NCBI RefSeq assembly: GCF_934668725.1
Contig: NZ_CAKUOF010000010.1
Coordinates: forward strand, 1 to 64,000
Origin: an uncultured Dysgonomonas sp.
Lineage (GTDB): Bacteria; Bacteroidota; Bacteroidia; Bacteroidales; Dysgonomonadaceae
Direction of reading: 5' to 3'
DNA length: 64,000 nt
Both the position numbers and the translations under genes were made by a program. Positions 55,081-64,000 of the stretch are shown in pieces (the first letter of the stretch is position 1; every line of letters starts with the position of its first letter). The notes beneath the pieces were generated by a model, which made no database searches, had not been told where the DNA came from, and worked only from the letters and a program-made list of their open reading frames with translations.

Positions 55081-57057
55081 TTAAAATGTCAGGACTCCCA
55101 ATATTCTGAACGATCTGCCGGGCATAGGATAACCTTGTATAATTTCATAATTTTTATTCGACAAATTCAATAATTCCGCCTGTAACCTCAACTTAGTCCG
55201 GCTAAGAAGAAAAGTTTTATTCACCGAGATTGAATGATCATAAAAACCATCTACACGGGACATTTTTGTATGATCTTGTTTTGAATAAAGTTTTCCACTT
55301 GCCACCACGCTGTAAGTAAAATTTAACCACGGATTTTCAAAACTTAGCGAAGCTGACCCACTATGCTGGGGGGTATAAGGGATTTGGCGTTTTGTTTCAT
55401 CATTTTTACTTGATTGATAACTATAGGATCCCATTCCAATTAGTTTGAATCCAGAAGATAAATCAAATTCTGACGTAGTTACAAGGTCTACTCCATGTAT
55501 CGTAACATTATCAAGATTTATCATTCTCAAGACTTGAGGAGCTGCCGCAAAAATTACAATCTTATCTTTGACTTTATTTATATATGCATCAACCGAAATA
55601 CTCAATAAGCTGTATTTATCACTTACAGATCTGTAAAAAGTTGTACCAACATTATATTGTAGCGATATTTCGGGGCGTAAATCGGTATTACCCATACGGA
55701 AATAATACATATCATTAAACGTAGGTGCCCGGTATATATCTTTATAGGAAGCCCTAAACCTTAATCCTATATCAAATGGATTGTAAGAAAGACTCAATGC
55801 TGGAGATAAGCGTTTTTTGTCTTTAGGCCGATCGCCTTGTTTTACATTCTCTCCAATGTAAGTACCCAACAAACCGCCCGTAATAGTCAATCTATTTGTT
55901 TTAGCTTGAATATTCAAAGCCGTTAACGAAGTACTGCGAGAGGGGTATTGCTGATTTATGGAGTTTGATTCTAATTTATTATAAGAATAATCCTGTGCCA
56001 ATGAAACAGACACAATATCTGTAGCTCTATATAAAGCTGATGCCGATCCATAATATTCGCTTTGAGTATACCGATCTAGTTGAAAACCATCTGTGTATTT
56101 TATATCTACATCTATATATCGGCTATATAAGTGTGAATATTTAGCAAGTCCTTGTATCGATAACTTGGAGTTCACTTTTTTCTCATAACCTGCCTGTGTA
56201 AAAAAATCCTTGTTCCATAGTCTTTCCGAAGCCTTTATATTCTCAGAAATAGTACTTCCGGGAATACCCCTTTCCGAATCAAAATAGAATATCTTAAACT
56301 GTAAAGTTCCGACATTTTTAAGATCGCCATATACATTCAGCTCGGTTTGCCATATATCGACATCCGAATTATACCTCTTACGACTTTCTATCGATTGCCC
56401 ATTATTGAATTTAAATGGATATATACCATCTGCCCTTTGCCAGCTACCATTCAATGTAGCAGCCCACGAAGATGATATTTTATAAGACTGAACAATAGCT
56501 GGGCTAAACATACCCCACGATCCGGCATGAAGTAAAATCTGACTTCTGATTTTCTTATCTCCCAATTCTGGCTTTGCTGTTTTTATATTCAGTGTTCCGG
56601 CGGAAGCAAAAGCTTTAGCCGACTGAAATATATCGTCCGACTGCCCTATATTAAGCGATAAGAAAGAAATATTTTCCAACGAAAAACGGCTTATATCAGT
56701 AGCTCCGGATTGAGTATCACTGAAAGCAACCCCATCGTATAAAACTGCTGTATGCTGATCGCCTAAACCTCTGATCGAAACTGTCTTCAATCCTCCTATT
56801 CCACCATAGTCTTTCACCATAACACCTGCTAACCTTCTAACTGCATCTGAAACTGATTGTACTCCAATACGCTCCAGGTCAGCAAAAGTCAAAACCTGAA
56901 GAGGAGCAACTGAACGGGAAACTGATGGTAATACCTGTGCAGTAACAATTACTTCATCAATACGATGTATTTGTAGAGAATCTTTATTCTGAGCATTTAT
57001 TCCCAAGAAAAAAAACTGAAAGGCAGAAAAAACGACCAGAAAATAAAAATAATTCAT
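55081..57057 (-). CDS. btuB: TonB-dependent vitamin B12 receptor
   Basis: The 658-residue outer-membrane receptor has a signal peptide (about 1-22), a plug domain with IDEVIVTAQVLPSVSRSVAPLQVLTFADLERIGVQSVSDAVRRLAGVMVKDYGGIGG in blocks, the TonB box region IDEVIVTAQ, and a barrel ending RILGVLTF. In the plug, SIRGLGDQHTAVLYDGV follows. The cobalamin riboswitch in its leader and the btuGFCD genes behind it make cobalamin or a corrinoid the substrate. Compared with the siderophore receptor at 28708 it lacks the carboxypeptidase-like N-terminal domain. Confidence 0.93.
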   Translation of the reverse strand: MNYFYFLVVFSAFQFFFLGINAQNKDSLQIHRIDEVIVTAQVLPSVSRSVAPLQVLTFADLERIGVQSVSDAVRRLAGVMVKDYGGIGGLKTVSIRGLGDQHTAVLYDGVAFSDTQSGATDISRFSLENISFLSLNIGQSDDIFQSAKAFASAGTLNIKTAKPELGDKKIRSQILLHAGSWGMFSPAIVQSYKISSSWAATLNGSWQRADGIYPFKFNNGQSIESRKRYNSDVDIWQTELNVYGDLKNVGTLQFKIFYFDSERGIPGSTISENIKASERLWNKDFFTQAGYEKKVNSKLSIQGLAKYSHLYSRYIDVDIKYTDGFQLDRYTQSEYYGSASALYRATDIVSVSLAQDYSYNKLESNSINQQYPSRSTSLTALNIQAKTNRLTITGGLLGTYIGENVKQGDRPKDKKRLSPALSLSYNPFDIGLRFRASYKDIYRAPTFNDMYYFRMGNTDLRPEISLQYNVGTTFYRSVSDKYSLLSISVDAYINKVKDKIVIFAAAPQVLRMINLDNVTIHGVDLVTTSEFDLSSGFKLIGMGSYSYQSSKNDETKRQIPYTPQHSGSASLSFENPWLNFTYSVVASGKLYSKQDHTKMSRVDGFYDHSISVNKTFLLSRTKLRLQAELLNLSNKNYEIIQGYPMPGRSFRILGVLTF

Positions 57058-57194
57058 ATACTGAAAGCAAATAAACCAATAATAGATTTAGCTTCCGGAT
57101 AAAAATATGGTGAAGAAATTACGATGGAAATATTCTAAAGAAGAATGAATCGACAGTTTTTTGATCTTCAGCTCTATTTCTCGAAAGCTGTTTA

Positions 57195-57334
57195 GTATCT
57201 GTCGTCTTGCAGGTTTTCTGACTTACATTTTTTTATTTCTAAATAAAATGCTTACAGTAGCGAGTCTGTTCAGGTCTTTCACCTGATTGCCCTTATTGAA
57301 TCCTGTTATTTATACTAATCACAGGAACAAAACA
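57195..57334 (-). ncRNA. cobalamin riboswitch
   Basis: On the minus strand the leader of btuB shows the riboswitch core: CAGGTGAAAGACCTGAACAG, then CTCGCTACTGTAAGC, and about 30 bases later the B12 box AAGTCAGAAAACCTGCAAGA (57205-57224). The flanking CCTGTGATT and AATAACAGG arms can form the P1-P3 region. High cobalamin would be expected to turn down btuB expression. The switch lies about 140 bases upstream of the btuB start. Confidence 0.93.
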
Positions 57335-57340
57335 ACGTTG

Positions 57341-57348
57341 CAAAGATA
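57341..57348 (-). promoter_or_regulatory. -7 promoter box for the btu operon
   Basis: TATCTTTG on the minus strand fits the consensus; transcription would start near 57334, just before the riboswitch. No well-spaced -33 box was picked out. Confidence 0.55.
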
Positions 57349-57469
57349 TGTTATAAAGATTAATCTCCACACTCAAAAATGTTAAATATTAATTATTACC
57401 AATAAGTATAAAACCTCAGATCATAGATTGATTTAGCATACTTATTTCGTTAACAACAAGTATACGACC

Positions 57470-58975
57470 TTAAAACTGAAAATAGATAAAAGGTTGTGTA
57501 CCGCTTGAAGCAGTTGCATAAACCAACCAAAAAACTCCTCCTACGATAATTGCTCTTCCAATATAAGGAAGTTTCAGAAAGCTCATTTCAACCATATCAC
57601 TCAAGCGTTTAGGCGTAAAATGTAATATAAAACCTGCAAAAATAAGGATGAATACATTTCTGTATGCTTGAATTACGGTCAACCATGCTTCAGGATTATA
57701 TTCAAGCCTCGTAATATTTTCGATAACAGTTCTTGCTACCCCGAAATCTGCTGCCCTAAAGAAAATCCAACAAAAAGCAACGAAATGAAATGTTAGTAAT
57801 CCACAAAATAAATTGACCAGAATATTTTTTTCAGGTAGCTTTACAAACTGTCTGAAAAGACGTTCTACAGCTAAAGCCCCACCATGTAATGCACCCCAAG
57901 CAATATATTTCCATGCAGAACCGTGCCAAAGTCCACCGATGAGCATTGTCAGAAAAAGATTGATATAAGTGCGGAATTTCCCTTTGCGATTTCCTCCTAA
58001 TGGAATATATAAATAATCTCTCAACCACCTTGATAGTGTAATATGCCACCGACGCCAGAATTCTGTAACAGAAAGCGATTTGTAAGGTGTTCGGAAATTC
58101 TCGGGAAGCTTAAATCCCATTAATAATGCTATACCTATAGCCATATCAGAATAACCCGAGAAATCGCAATATATTTGCAGAGTATATCCATAAGCAGCCA
58201 TTAGGGTTTCAAATGGGGTGTAACTCAAAGGACTATCAAAAATACGATCAACAAAATTTAATGAAATATAGTCTGAAATTACTGATTTCTTAACCAGCCC
58301 CATTATGATCAGAAACAATGCTAATCCCGCCTCTTTTTTAGATAGGGATATTTGGCTGTACATTTGGGGTAAAAACTCTTTTGCTCTCACAATAGGACCT
58401 GCAACCAATTGCGGAAAGAAAGAAAGATAAAAAGCAAAGTCTAGGACATTCTTTGCCGGTTTTAATTCTTTTCTATACAAATCAATAGAATAACTTATTG
58501 CCTGAAAGGTAAAGAAAGATATCCCTACAGGAAGAATAATATGCTGTAATTGAAAGTTTTCGTGAAATAAATCATTTAAATTATCGATAAAGAAGTTGGT
58601 ATACTTGTAATACGCTAAAACGAGTAAGTTAAGAACGACCGTTATTGAAAGAATTGATTTCCGGACACTTTTCTTCGTTGACAAATCCATAACCTCTGAT
58701 AAAATATAATTAATCAAAGCTGATAATATTAACAGTATAAAATATTCCCCTCCAGCTTTATAATAAAAGAACATGGAAAACAAAAAAACATACACGGTAC
58801 GAAAATGTGCATACTTTTTTGTCAGAATATATACCAAATAAAAAACCAGAAAAAGACCAAGAAACAAACTGGTGCTAAATAAAAGCGGATTGCTTGGGTC
58901 GTACTCAAACCACGATCGTATTTGATCGCTCGATAGAGAAAAAAAAGATTCTAAATAAGTTAACACAGTTTTCAA
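57470..58975 (-). CDS. MBOAT family O-acyltransferase (AlgI/DltB-like)
   Basis: The 501-residue integral membrane protein has about eleven spans and the MBOAT active-site pattern: EFWRRWHITLSRWLRDYLYIPLGGNRKG with H311, and GGLWHGSAWKYIAWGALHG with the catalytic H351. Proteins of this type carry an acetyl group across the membrane to a periplasmic transferase. It overlaps the SGNH gene by 4 bases (ATGA) and is the last of three genes. Pairing with SGNH partners matches AlgI/AlgJ-X and PatA/PatB systems that O-acetylate exopolysaccharide or peptidoglycan. Confidence 0.92.
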   Translation of the reverse strand: MKTVLTYLESFFSLSSDQIRSWFEYDPSNPLLFSTSLFLGLFLVFYLVYILTKKYAHFRTVYVFLFSMFFYYKAGGEYFILLILSALINYILSEVMDLSTKKSVRKSILSITVVLNLLVLAYYKYTNFFIDNLNDLFHENFQLQHIILPVGISFFTFQAISYSIDLYRKELKPAKNVLDFAFYLSFFPQLVAGPIVRAKEFLPQMYSQISLSKKEAGLALFLIIMGLVKKSVISDYISLNFVDRIFDSPLSYTPFETLMAAYGYTLQIYCDFSGYSDMAIGIALLMGFKLPENFRTPYKSLSVTEFWRRWHITLSRWLRDYLYIPLGGNRKGKFRTYINLFLTMLIGGLWHGSAWKYIAWGALHGGALAVERLFRQFVKLPEKNILVNLFCGLLTFHFVAFCWIFFRAADFGVARTVIENITRLEYNPEAWLTVIQAYRNVFILIFAGFILHFTPKRLSDMVEMSFLKLPYIGRAIIVGGVFWLVYATASSGTQPFIYFQF

Positions 58976-60444
58976 TTTGTCCTACTTTTTACATAATTAT
59001 CATAAGCAGCCAAGAAGTCAGCAGCAAAAAGTTGTCCCTGCTTTTCGTATCCCTCTCTGGTATAATGTACTTTATCTTTTGCCATCAATGGCTCAAATTC
59101 TTTTTGTAGCGGAGCATTAGTTCCTCCCAGTTTAGTCAATAAATCCCATATAACACAATCCTTCAATTGCTTTAATGCCTCTCCATAGCCCTCCACAAAG
59201 GTATTAGGTGTTCTTCTCTTGAATAACGAAGGAGGAGGCGTCATTAATAAGATCACCATTTTAGGATTATTTTTTCTTACCTTATCTATAAACATTTGTA
59301 TCTGTGAAATATAGTAAGGAGTAGTCCATTTATTAAAAGCCTCATTCGTACCAAGCGATATAATAAGTAAATCTGTTGATAACGAAGGGAACTGATCAAA
59401 AAACATAGGATATTTATTATAATCTGAAACCTTTGTTCCATTTACACCTATACTATGATAAATAACACCGGGTTTATCATTTTCCAATATAATACCACTT
59501 AAATTATATTCCGATTCCTTTTTTCCCGAAAGAATCGTTAATTGATTAGACGAAACGGGCAATACAAATTCCGATTCATACATTTTCTCTGTAGAAGGAA
59601 TAGTATTCGGCTGAATTTCCTTTTTTGATTGTTCTTTCACCTCTTTTGGAGTAGTAACGACTTTAGTTTCGGGCTTTTCCTTTGAAGGAATTTTTAAATC
59701 CATCCCAACTCTTATAGTATTTGAAGATAGATTATTTATTTCTTTTACTTTTTCAATAGGAACATTATAAAACTGAGAGATTCTATATAATGTCTCTTTG
59801 CTCTCAACCTTATGAATTATATAATTCTGCTTCTCGTTTTCGATTTTATCATTATCCTTCTTGGCTGTTGATGGAGGTGAAGTAACCTCACTCACATTAG
59901 CTGCTACACTTTGATAATCGGTGTCTGGCAAACTAATCTTAAATGAAGAATTCTTAGTCGGGTAAAGCAACTTTACCTTATTGAAGGTATACAATGGGTT
60001 TGCATCTATATTCACCTCAAAATCGGGACTATTTGTATAAAGCCCTATTCCACTTAAACCCACGCATACGTCTGTTACCGGATAGATATTCCGACGACTT
60101 TCCCAGGCTGTATTGGAGGTGTATTTGATATAACTCGTACCATTGGTTTTGGCCAAACTGTAAGGAAAAGTAAAGCCATATCCTCCATTACCGAATTTAG
60201 CTTGGAGAAGTTGACGTATTACATTGGTAAATATATCGGCCTGCACATGCGAATCGCCTATATGAACAATATTCACTTTACTTACCTTATTCTTCTCTAA
60301 CTGATATAATTTCTCAAATACTGGAGCCAGCAACTTTACATTCTTAAAATCACTATTTACAACGTCTTTTGCATCTTTTGAAGAGATACTCAAAGACATT
60401 GTACAAAAAATAACTAAGAAGAATATTGCTTTTTTATAAATCAT
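58972..60444 (-). CDS. secreted SGNH-family O-acetyltransferase/esterase with inserted LysM domain
   Basis: A 490-residue protein with a signal peptide and SGNH motifs: GDSH at 63-66 with catalytic S65, GTN at 365-367, and D457-x2-H460 in KDKVHYTREGY. Between motif I and the rest lie a beta-sandwich region (about 140-175 and 290-340) and, interrupting it, a LysM domain at about 208-253 (YIIHKVESKETLYRISQFYN, IPSK end). LysM usually binds N-acetylglucosamine polymers such as peptidoglycan. The neighbouring membrane acyltransferase suggests this is the periplasmic acetyl-transferring partner, PatB-like, anchored to the cell wall by LysM. Confidence 0.85.
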   Translation of the reverse strand: MIYKKAIFFLVIFCTMSLSISSKDAKDVVNSDFKNVKLLAPVFEKLYQLEKNKVSKVNIVHIGDSHVQADIFTNVIRQLLQAKFGNGGYGFTFPYSLAKTNGTSYIKYTSNTAWESRRNIYPVTDVCVGLSGIGLYTNSPDFEVNIDANPLYTFNKVKLLYPTKNSSFKISLPDTDYQSVAANVSEVTSPPSTAKKDNDKIENEKQNYIIHKVESKETLYRISQFYNVPIEKVKEINNLSSNTIRVGMDLKIPSKEKPETKVVTTPKEVKEQSKKEIQPNTIPSTEKMYESEFVLPVSSNQLTILSGKKESEYNLSGIILENDKPGVIYHSIGVNGTKVSDYNKYPMFFDQFPSLSTDLLIISLGTNEAFNKWTTPYYISQIQMFIDKVRKNNPKMVILLMTPPPSLFKRRTPNTFVEGYGEALKQLKDCVIWDLLTKLGGTNAPLQKEFEPLMAKDKVHYTREGYEKQGQLFAADFLAAYDNYVKSRTN

Positions 60445-61858
60445 CCGACTCTGTAGTTTTTTTAGGTTGAACTGGTATTCGTCCCGATTCTCTTAACTTT
60501 TTGTATTCAAAATAGCCTTTATCTAATTCACCATAAATAAGACCTCCGATTTTTTTTGCTCCTTTTTGATTAAAGTGAGTATAATCTTTGTTAGCTAAAG
60601 ATGGGTTCTCTTGTACCCATTTTACCATAGAGCCATAGCCGCCCATTAAAGTGTATAAGTTTATAAATCCGGAATGAGTACCCTCTGCATATAATTTTTG
60701 ATGCTTAACTAATGGCTCTACCGCCTTATCGGTCTGCATCTCCATGTTTGTTTTTACAGCCCTGTCGCCTGTAGAGATAATAAGTATATTAGCATTAGGA
60801 AAACATTGTTGCAAATGATGTACAACTCCTGTCATTTTGGCTTCATACCAACTATAATCAGTAGTACCATACCCTAATACATTCGTACCATATTGCAAAA
60901 CTATAAGATCATAATTTAAGACTTTATCAAGTGCATTCATCAGATCTTTATTGAACAAAGAAAGAGGTAAACCGGAGTTTCCACGCAATGAGAAATTATC
61001 GACATGCACACCTGCTCCATCATCAAAGTTGATACCATAGAAAGGAATAGAATCAGCTTTTTCGAAAGTAGCTTTTAACGTTTTAGTTGTAGGTGATAAT
61101 TTCAAAGTATTCAAAAGTTTGGAAGTAATCAATTCGTAGCGTACGGTAGAATCTTTACTAAAAGAAATATTTACCGAAGCGTTATTATTCGAAGAACTTC
61201 CATAGAATAATGTTGGATTATATAACAACGTTGCATTAGCAACGTCATTCGCTGTATACTTTAACCAAGCCTGAGTTCCTCTAGGTACAAACGAAACTTG
61301 CCCATCAACCCCAAATGCTCTTTTGGGCTTCTTAACATTTAGGAATGATTGGGTCTCCCAAGTCTTGGAAAATTGATGTGTTACAGAATATCTGGCTGAA
61401 GCAGAAAGAGAAGTTATTCCGACAAATCCAACACCTTTACCACCATACTTACTTTGGTATGCACTACGAATATCCTGAACAATTAAATCACCGTCATTCA
61501 TAGAATCTCCGAAGTAAGCTATACGGACTTTGCCTTTCCCTGTAGTCTCAAGTTCATATAGTTTATCGTAAAAATTCACTAAGTTACCAATACCTTCACT
61601 ATTATCCGAAGTTTCGATACTAACCCTGTTAATCAATGTATCAGTCTCTGTAGAATCGCCCACTGATATTGATAATGAATCGGCAGACATGGCATCCAAT
61701 GCCAAGCTATCGATAACTATTCCGGGAATTTCAGCAGTACTTTCTGGAAATAGCCTGCCCGGCAAAACCTGCTTTAATCCCCAAAATACGCCTATAGCAA
61801 TAACAATTGTCAAAAACGACTTAAAAAAATAATTATTAGCTTTTTGCTCCATACCCAT
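60434..61858 (-). CDS. membrane-anchored SGNH-family protein
   Basis: The 474-residue protein has one N-terminal span (about 13-35), a loop of about 60 residues, then an SGNH fold with GDS at 117-119, GTN at 324-326 and D425-x2-H428 in DYTHFNQKG. As in its neighbour, a beta-sandwich region (about 190-290) sits between the first and later motifs. It overlaps the LysM-containing gene by 11 bases and starts the operon. It may be a second acetyltransferase or esterase of the system. An internal ATG two codons later is also possible as start. Confidence 0.85.
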   Translation of the reverse strand: MGMEQKANNYFFKSFLTIVIAIGVFWGLKQVLPGRLFPESTAEIPGIVIDSLALDAMSADSLSISVGDSTETDTLINRVSIETSDNSEGIGNLVNFYDKLYELETTGKGKVRIAYFGDSMNDGDLIVQDIRSAYQSKYGGKGVGFVGITSLSASARYSVTHQFSKTWETQSFLNVKKPKRAFGVDGQVSFVPRGTQAWLKYTANDVANATLLYNPTLFYGSSSNNNASVNISFSKDSTVRYELITSKLLNTLKLSPTTKTLKATFEKADSIPFYGINFDDGAGVHVDNFSLRGNSGLPLSLFNKDLMNALDKVLNYDLIVLQYGTNVLGYGTTDYSWYEAKMTGVVHHLQQCFPNANILIISTGDRAVKTNMEMQTDKAVEPLVKHQKLYAEGTHSGFINLYTLMGGYGSMVKWVQENPSLANKDYTHFNQKGAKKIGGLIYGELDKGYFEYKKLRESGRIPVQPKKTTESDDL

Positions 61859-61864
61859 ATATAA

Positions 61865-61877
61865 AGGTCTCAGACCT
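61865..61877. repeat. palindrome AGGTCTCAGACCT, copy 2
   Basis: Identical to the copy at 28421-28433, with the same ATTT flank, and only 6 bases upstream of the SGNH operon start. Confidence 0.7.
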
Positions 61878-62168
61878 ATTTATTACTTTGATAAACATTT
61901 TCATAATCAGATAATAAATAGTTGAAAGTACTTAATTCATTCACAATAAATTAAGAGTCCAATACGTCAATTATACCGTGTGTTTAAAAATGCGATGCAA
62001 AGCTAGTTACTTTATTCAAATTTCGGATATAGTATACAACAAAAAAACTGCCTCTCGGCAGTTTTTTATAATACAATTTTCGTCATTTGTATATTAGGAA
62101 GGTAAAGTTTATTTCCTGACTTTATATACGACTAATCGTTAACAATTAGCTATAAAAGTTATGCAACC
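61878..62168. other. intergenic region upstream of the SGNH operon
   Basis: No gene supported. Besides the palindrome it holds the terminator at 62041-62067 and some AT-rich sequence. Confidence 0.4.
62041..62067. terminator. bidirectional terminator downstream of the FadL-type gene
   Basis: ACTGCC (62047-62052) pairs with GGCAGT (62057-62062) around TCTC, with seven As before and six Ts after. It lies about 100 bases past the porin stop. Confidence 0.85.
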
Positions 62169-63584
62169 TTAGAATGAAAAGTCAACTCCGGCTCCAAAAA
62201 CCTTATTAGTTCTGGAGAATATATCTTTAGATATAACTGCCGGTGGTACCGGTGAATTTTTTGTATAGTCTGAATAAGTTGTCCAGAAATATCCAATATT
62301 GATTCGTACTGAAGGAGAAACATTTACAGCACCCCCTAAACCGATAGAATATGAATTACATGAAAAACTTAAATCTTTTTGGAAAATATCGCCAACACCA
62401 TATCTGGTAATCTGTCCTCCGGCACTAACCAAAAACATCTTATCTATTTGGTATTCCAAACCTGCCAGATACTCATTGGTTGAACCGGCATCCTTTTGCT
62501 TATCGCTATCCATTTTAGCATGCGAATCAAAAAAGCGATGATAACCAACACTTCCTAACAGCTTATCAGTAAATTTATAAGAAGCACCGATAGTTAACAA
62601 AGCAGGAATATCATGTGCAGTATTAACACCATCCGAGAACATACCAGTATCGTCTCTCTTTGTATTATTTTCAACATCCAAAGAAGTCTTAAACTCATAC
62701 TTAACACCAATGTTCAGTTTATCGTGATTGAAGTTAAATCCTAAGATAGGAGCAACTCCCCAGCCGCTTTGCTTACTGTCAAGCATTGCCCCTTCATCGC
62801 TGGAAGCCTTTGCCATTAAAAGTATCTGTTGTTGCTTTACCGGATCGGCTGCAGCACCAGCAGCAATTTGATTTAGAAGTTGATCTGCATACACCATATT
62901 CTGAGAATACTCTGAACCAACCGGAGTCAAATTTAATTTTAAACCTCTCAAATATCCTTCATATGAGTTTCTTACAACATTCAACCTGAAACCTGCATAA
63001 GCAGAAAACATATCATTGATTTTATATGTTCCTCCCAATTGACCTCCAATAATCATATTAGAGCCTCTCATATATTGATCTACCTGATATCTATTAGCTG
63101 TAAGTTTTGTAATCCCTTGAGTTTGTTGAACCAAAGCAGCACTACTACCAGCTAAAGCTTCAAATGAAGGTAACCCATCATTGAAAGTAGCTTTTCCGCC
63201 ACCGCCGGATATAGCTATAGATCCTGACAATACCCACTTACCCTTTTTATAAGCACCCTGTAAACTTGGGATAATAGGTACGGAAGCTTTACCTTCAAAT
63301 GTTTTGGTATCTAAGCCTCCATTCATTTTGAATATAGGAGAAGTTGACGTTATAGTTCGTGTTTGAAATGCACTTTGGTTGTTAAATGAAAAATGGAATC
63401 CATCTGTAAGCTTTATTAAACCTGCCGGATTAGTATAAACCGCATCAATTTCGGTAGAAGCATCACGAGCGGGGTTTCTGAGAAAATGAACGCTTTGATT
63501 GGTATTGGTAAGTATTCCTCCTGCAAATAGTGCAGAGGTAGACATGCAAAGAGCAGCAATAGCTACTAATTTTGATTTATTCAT
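62169..63584 (-). CDS. OmpP1/FadL-family outer-membrane protein
   Basis: With the start at 63584 the protein has 471 residues and a clear signal peptide (SKLVAIAALCMSTSALFAGG). The mature part opens GGILTNTNQSVHFLRNPARDASTEIDAVYTNPAGLIKLTDG in blocks, the FadL N-terminal plug pattern, and ends with GVDFSF. FadL-type channels take up hydrophobic molecules such as long-chain fatty acids. An upstream extension to 63644 is open but would put 20 residues before the signal peptide. The gene is monocistronic, and the fatty acid link with the acyl-CoA ligase at 4294 is only by function. Confidence 0.88.
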   Translation of the reverse strand: MNKSKLVAIAALCMSTSALFAGGILTNTNQSVHFLRNPARDASTEIDAVYTNPAGLIKLTDGFHFSFNNQSAFQTRTITSTSPIFKMNGGLDTKTFEGKASVPIIPSLQGAYKKGKWVLSGSIAISGGGGKATFNDGLPSFEALAGSSAALVQQTQGITKLTANRYQVDQYMRGSNMIIGGQLGGTYKINDMFSAYAGFRLNVVRNSYEGYLRGLKLNLTPVGSEYSQNMVYADQLLNQIAAGAAADPVKQQQILLMAKASSDEGAMLDSKQSGWGVAPILGFNFNHDKLNIGVKYEFKTSLDVENNTKRDDTGMFSDGVNTAHDIPALLTIGASYKFTDKLLGSVGYHRFFDSHAKMDSDKQKDAGSTNEYLAGLEYQIDKMFLVSAGGQITRYGVGDIFQKDLSFSCNSYSIGLGGAVNVSPSVRINIGYFWTTYSDYTKNSPVPPAVISKDIFSRTNKVFGAGVDFSF

Positions 63585-63699
63585 GAATTCTATTAATAAA
63601 GTGAAATTGGGCAGCAAATGTATTAATATTAATTTTAGTTTCAAAAGAAACTAAAACAATTTAATTAGCTGATACACAACATTAATATTGCATACACAA

Positions 63700-64000
63700 C
63701 TATTGCAGTGCGTCCAATTGATTCAACCATAAAGCAGCAGAGGCATCACTTGCCATACGCCAATCACCACGTGGAGAAAGGTTTATCGAGCCCACTTTAG
63801 GCCCATCGGGAATACATGAACGCTTGAACTGTTGTGAAAAGAATCTTCGGTAAAAAACTTTTAACCATTTAAGTATTTCTTCCTTCTGATAATCGTCCTT
63901 AAATGCATACTGAGCCAAAAAGTATATTTTCAAAGGTTCATAACCAAAACGAAGCATATTATATAAGAAAAAATCATGCAAAATATATGGGCCTACAGTA
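63700..64000 (-). CDS. nadE: NAD+ synthetase, C-terminal part (cut by window edge)
   Basis: The frame is open to the right edge, so this is the 3' end of a longer gene. It reads TVGPYILHDFFLYNML, then KWLKVFYRRFFSQQFKRSCIPDGPKVGSINLSPRGDWRMASDASAALWL, the conserved C-terminus of glutamine-dependent NAD+ synthetase. The enzyme amidates NaAD to NAD+. The catalytic parts lie beyond the window. Confidence 0.93.
   Translation of the reverse strand, partial: TVGPYILHDFFLYNMLRFGYEPLKIYFLAQYAFKDDYQKEEILKWLKVFYRRFFSQQFKRSCIPDGPKVGSINLSPRGDWRMASDASAALWLNQLDALQ

Noticed and set aside
63585..63644. Upstream extension of the FadL-type protein
   Set aside because: It would put 20 residues ahead of a complete signal peptide.

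Overview
The window is about 64 kb of AT-rich chromosome from a member of the Bacteroidota, most likely order Bacteroidales. A Dysgonomonas-like genome is my guess, not something the sequence proves. Supporting signs are repeated promoter boxes of the form TAnnTTTG (the Bacteroidetes -7 element), small Bacteroidetes families (DUF3078, DUF3109, DUF4884), a BtuG-type vitamin B12 surface lipoprotein, GH20 hexosaminidases, and LPS functions (kdsB, lipid A acyltransferase, Wzm/Wzt). The gene content is mostly chromosomal housekeeping and envelope biology. I see no CRISPR array, phage, insertion sequence or integrase.

Layout. 1-4151 is the end of a surface polysaccharide locus: a broken acetyltransferase remnant, a GT2 glycosyltransferase, an FkbM methyltransferase and the Wzt/Wzm exporter. 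4294-9364 holds an acyl-CoA synthetase, then mtaB, a lipid A acyltransferase and another GT2 in one tight operon. 9365-10252 is an AT-rich stretch without genes. 10253-16242 carries miaA, a pRiA4b ORF-3-like gene, a ComB-like phosphatase, DUF3109, folK, an NfeD/ClpP-class membrane protease and kdsB. 16361-21250 is a TetR regulator followed by a 1415-residue fused CoA-dehydratase activase, with a pair of matching palindromes upstream.

21303-28397 has a GH20 hexosaminidase, a compact Rnf-like operon (small K/E-rich membrane protein, ApbE-like protein, RnfC, RnfD) and a YebC regulator. 28708-32273 is a TonB siderophore receptor with a PepSY membrane protein. pheT follows. A thioredoxin-fold gene comes next, with a promoter and a folded, possibly switching 5' leader RNA. 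Then a second GH20 enzyme, a GNAT gene with a palindrome over its start site, and a MarR-TolC-HlyD-MFS efflux operon under a perfect 32-bp palindrome. 44024-50469 is a set of small genes, an initiator tRNA-fMet, DUF3078, a lactonase-family lipoprotein and type B L31.

50618-57348 is a complete cobalamin uptake operon (btuB, btuG, btuF, btuC, btuD) behind a cobalamin riboswitch. 57470-61858 is an MBOAT plus two SGNH proteins, one with an inserted LysM domain, and looks like a cell-wall or polysaccharide O-acetylation system. The window closes with a FadL-type porin and the 3' end of NAD+ synthetase.

The strongest candidates for something not well described are the compact RnfCD-ApbE operon, in which RnfD lacks the FMN-attachment motif and no RnfG is present; the structured leader RNA at 35085-35190; and the LysM-containing O-acetylation operon. 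Promoters, operators and RNA folds were found by eye; no searches or folding programs were run.
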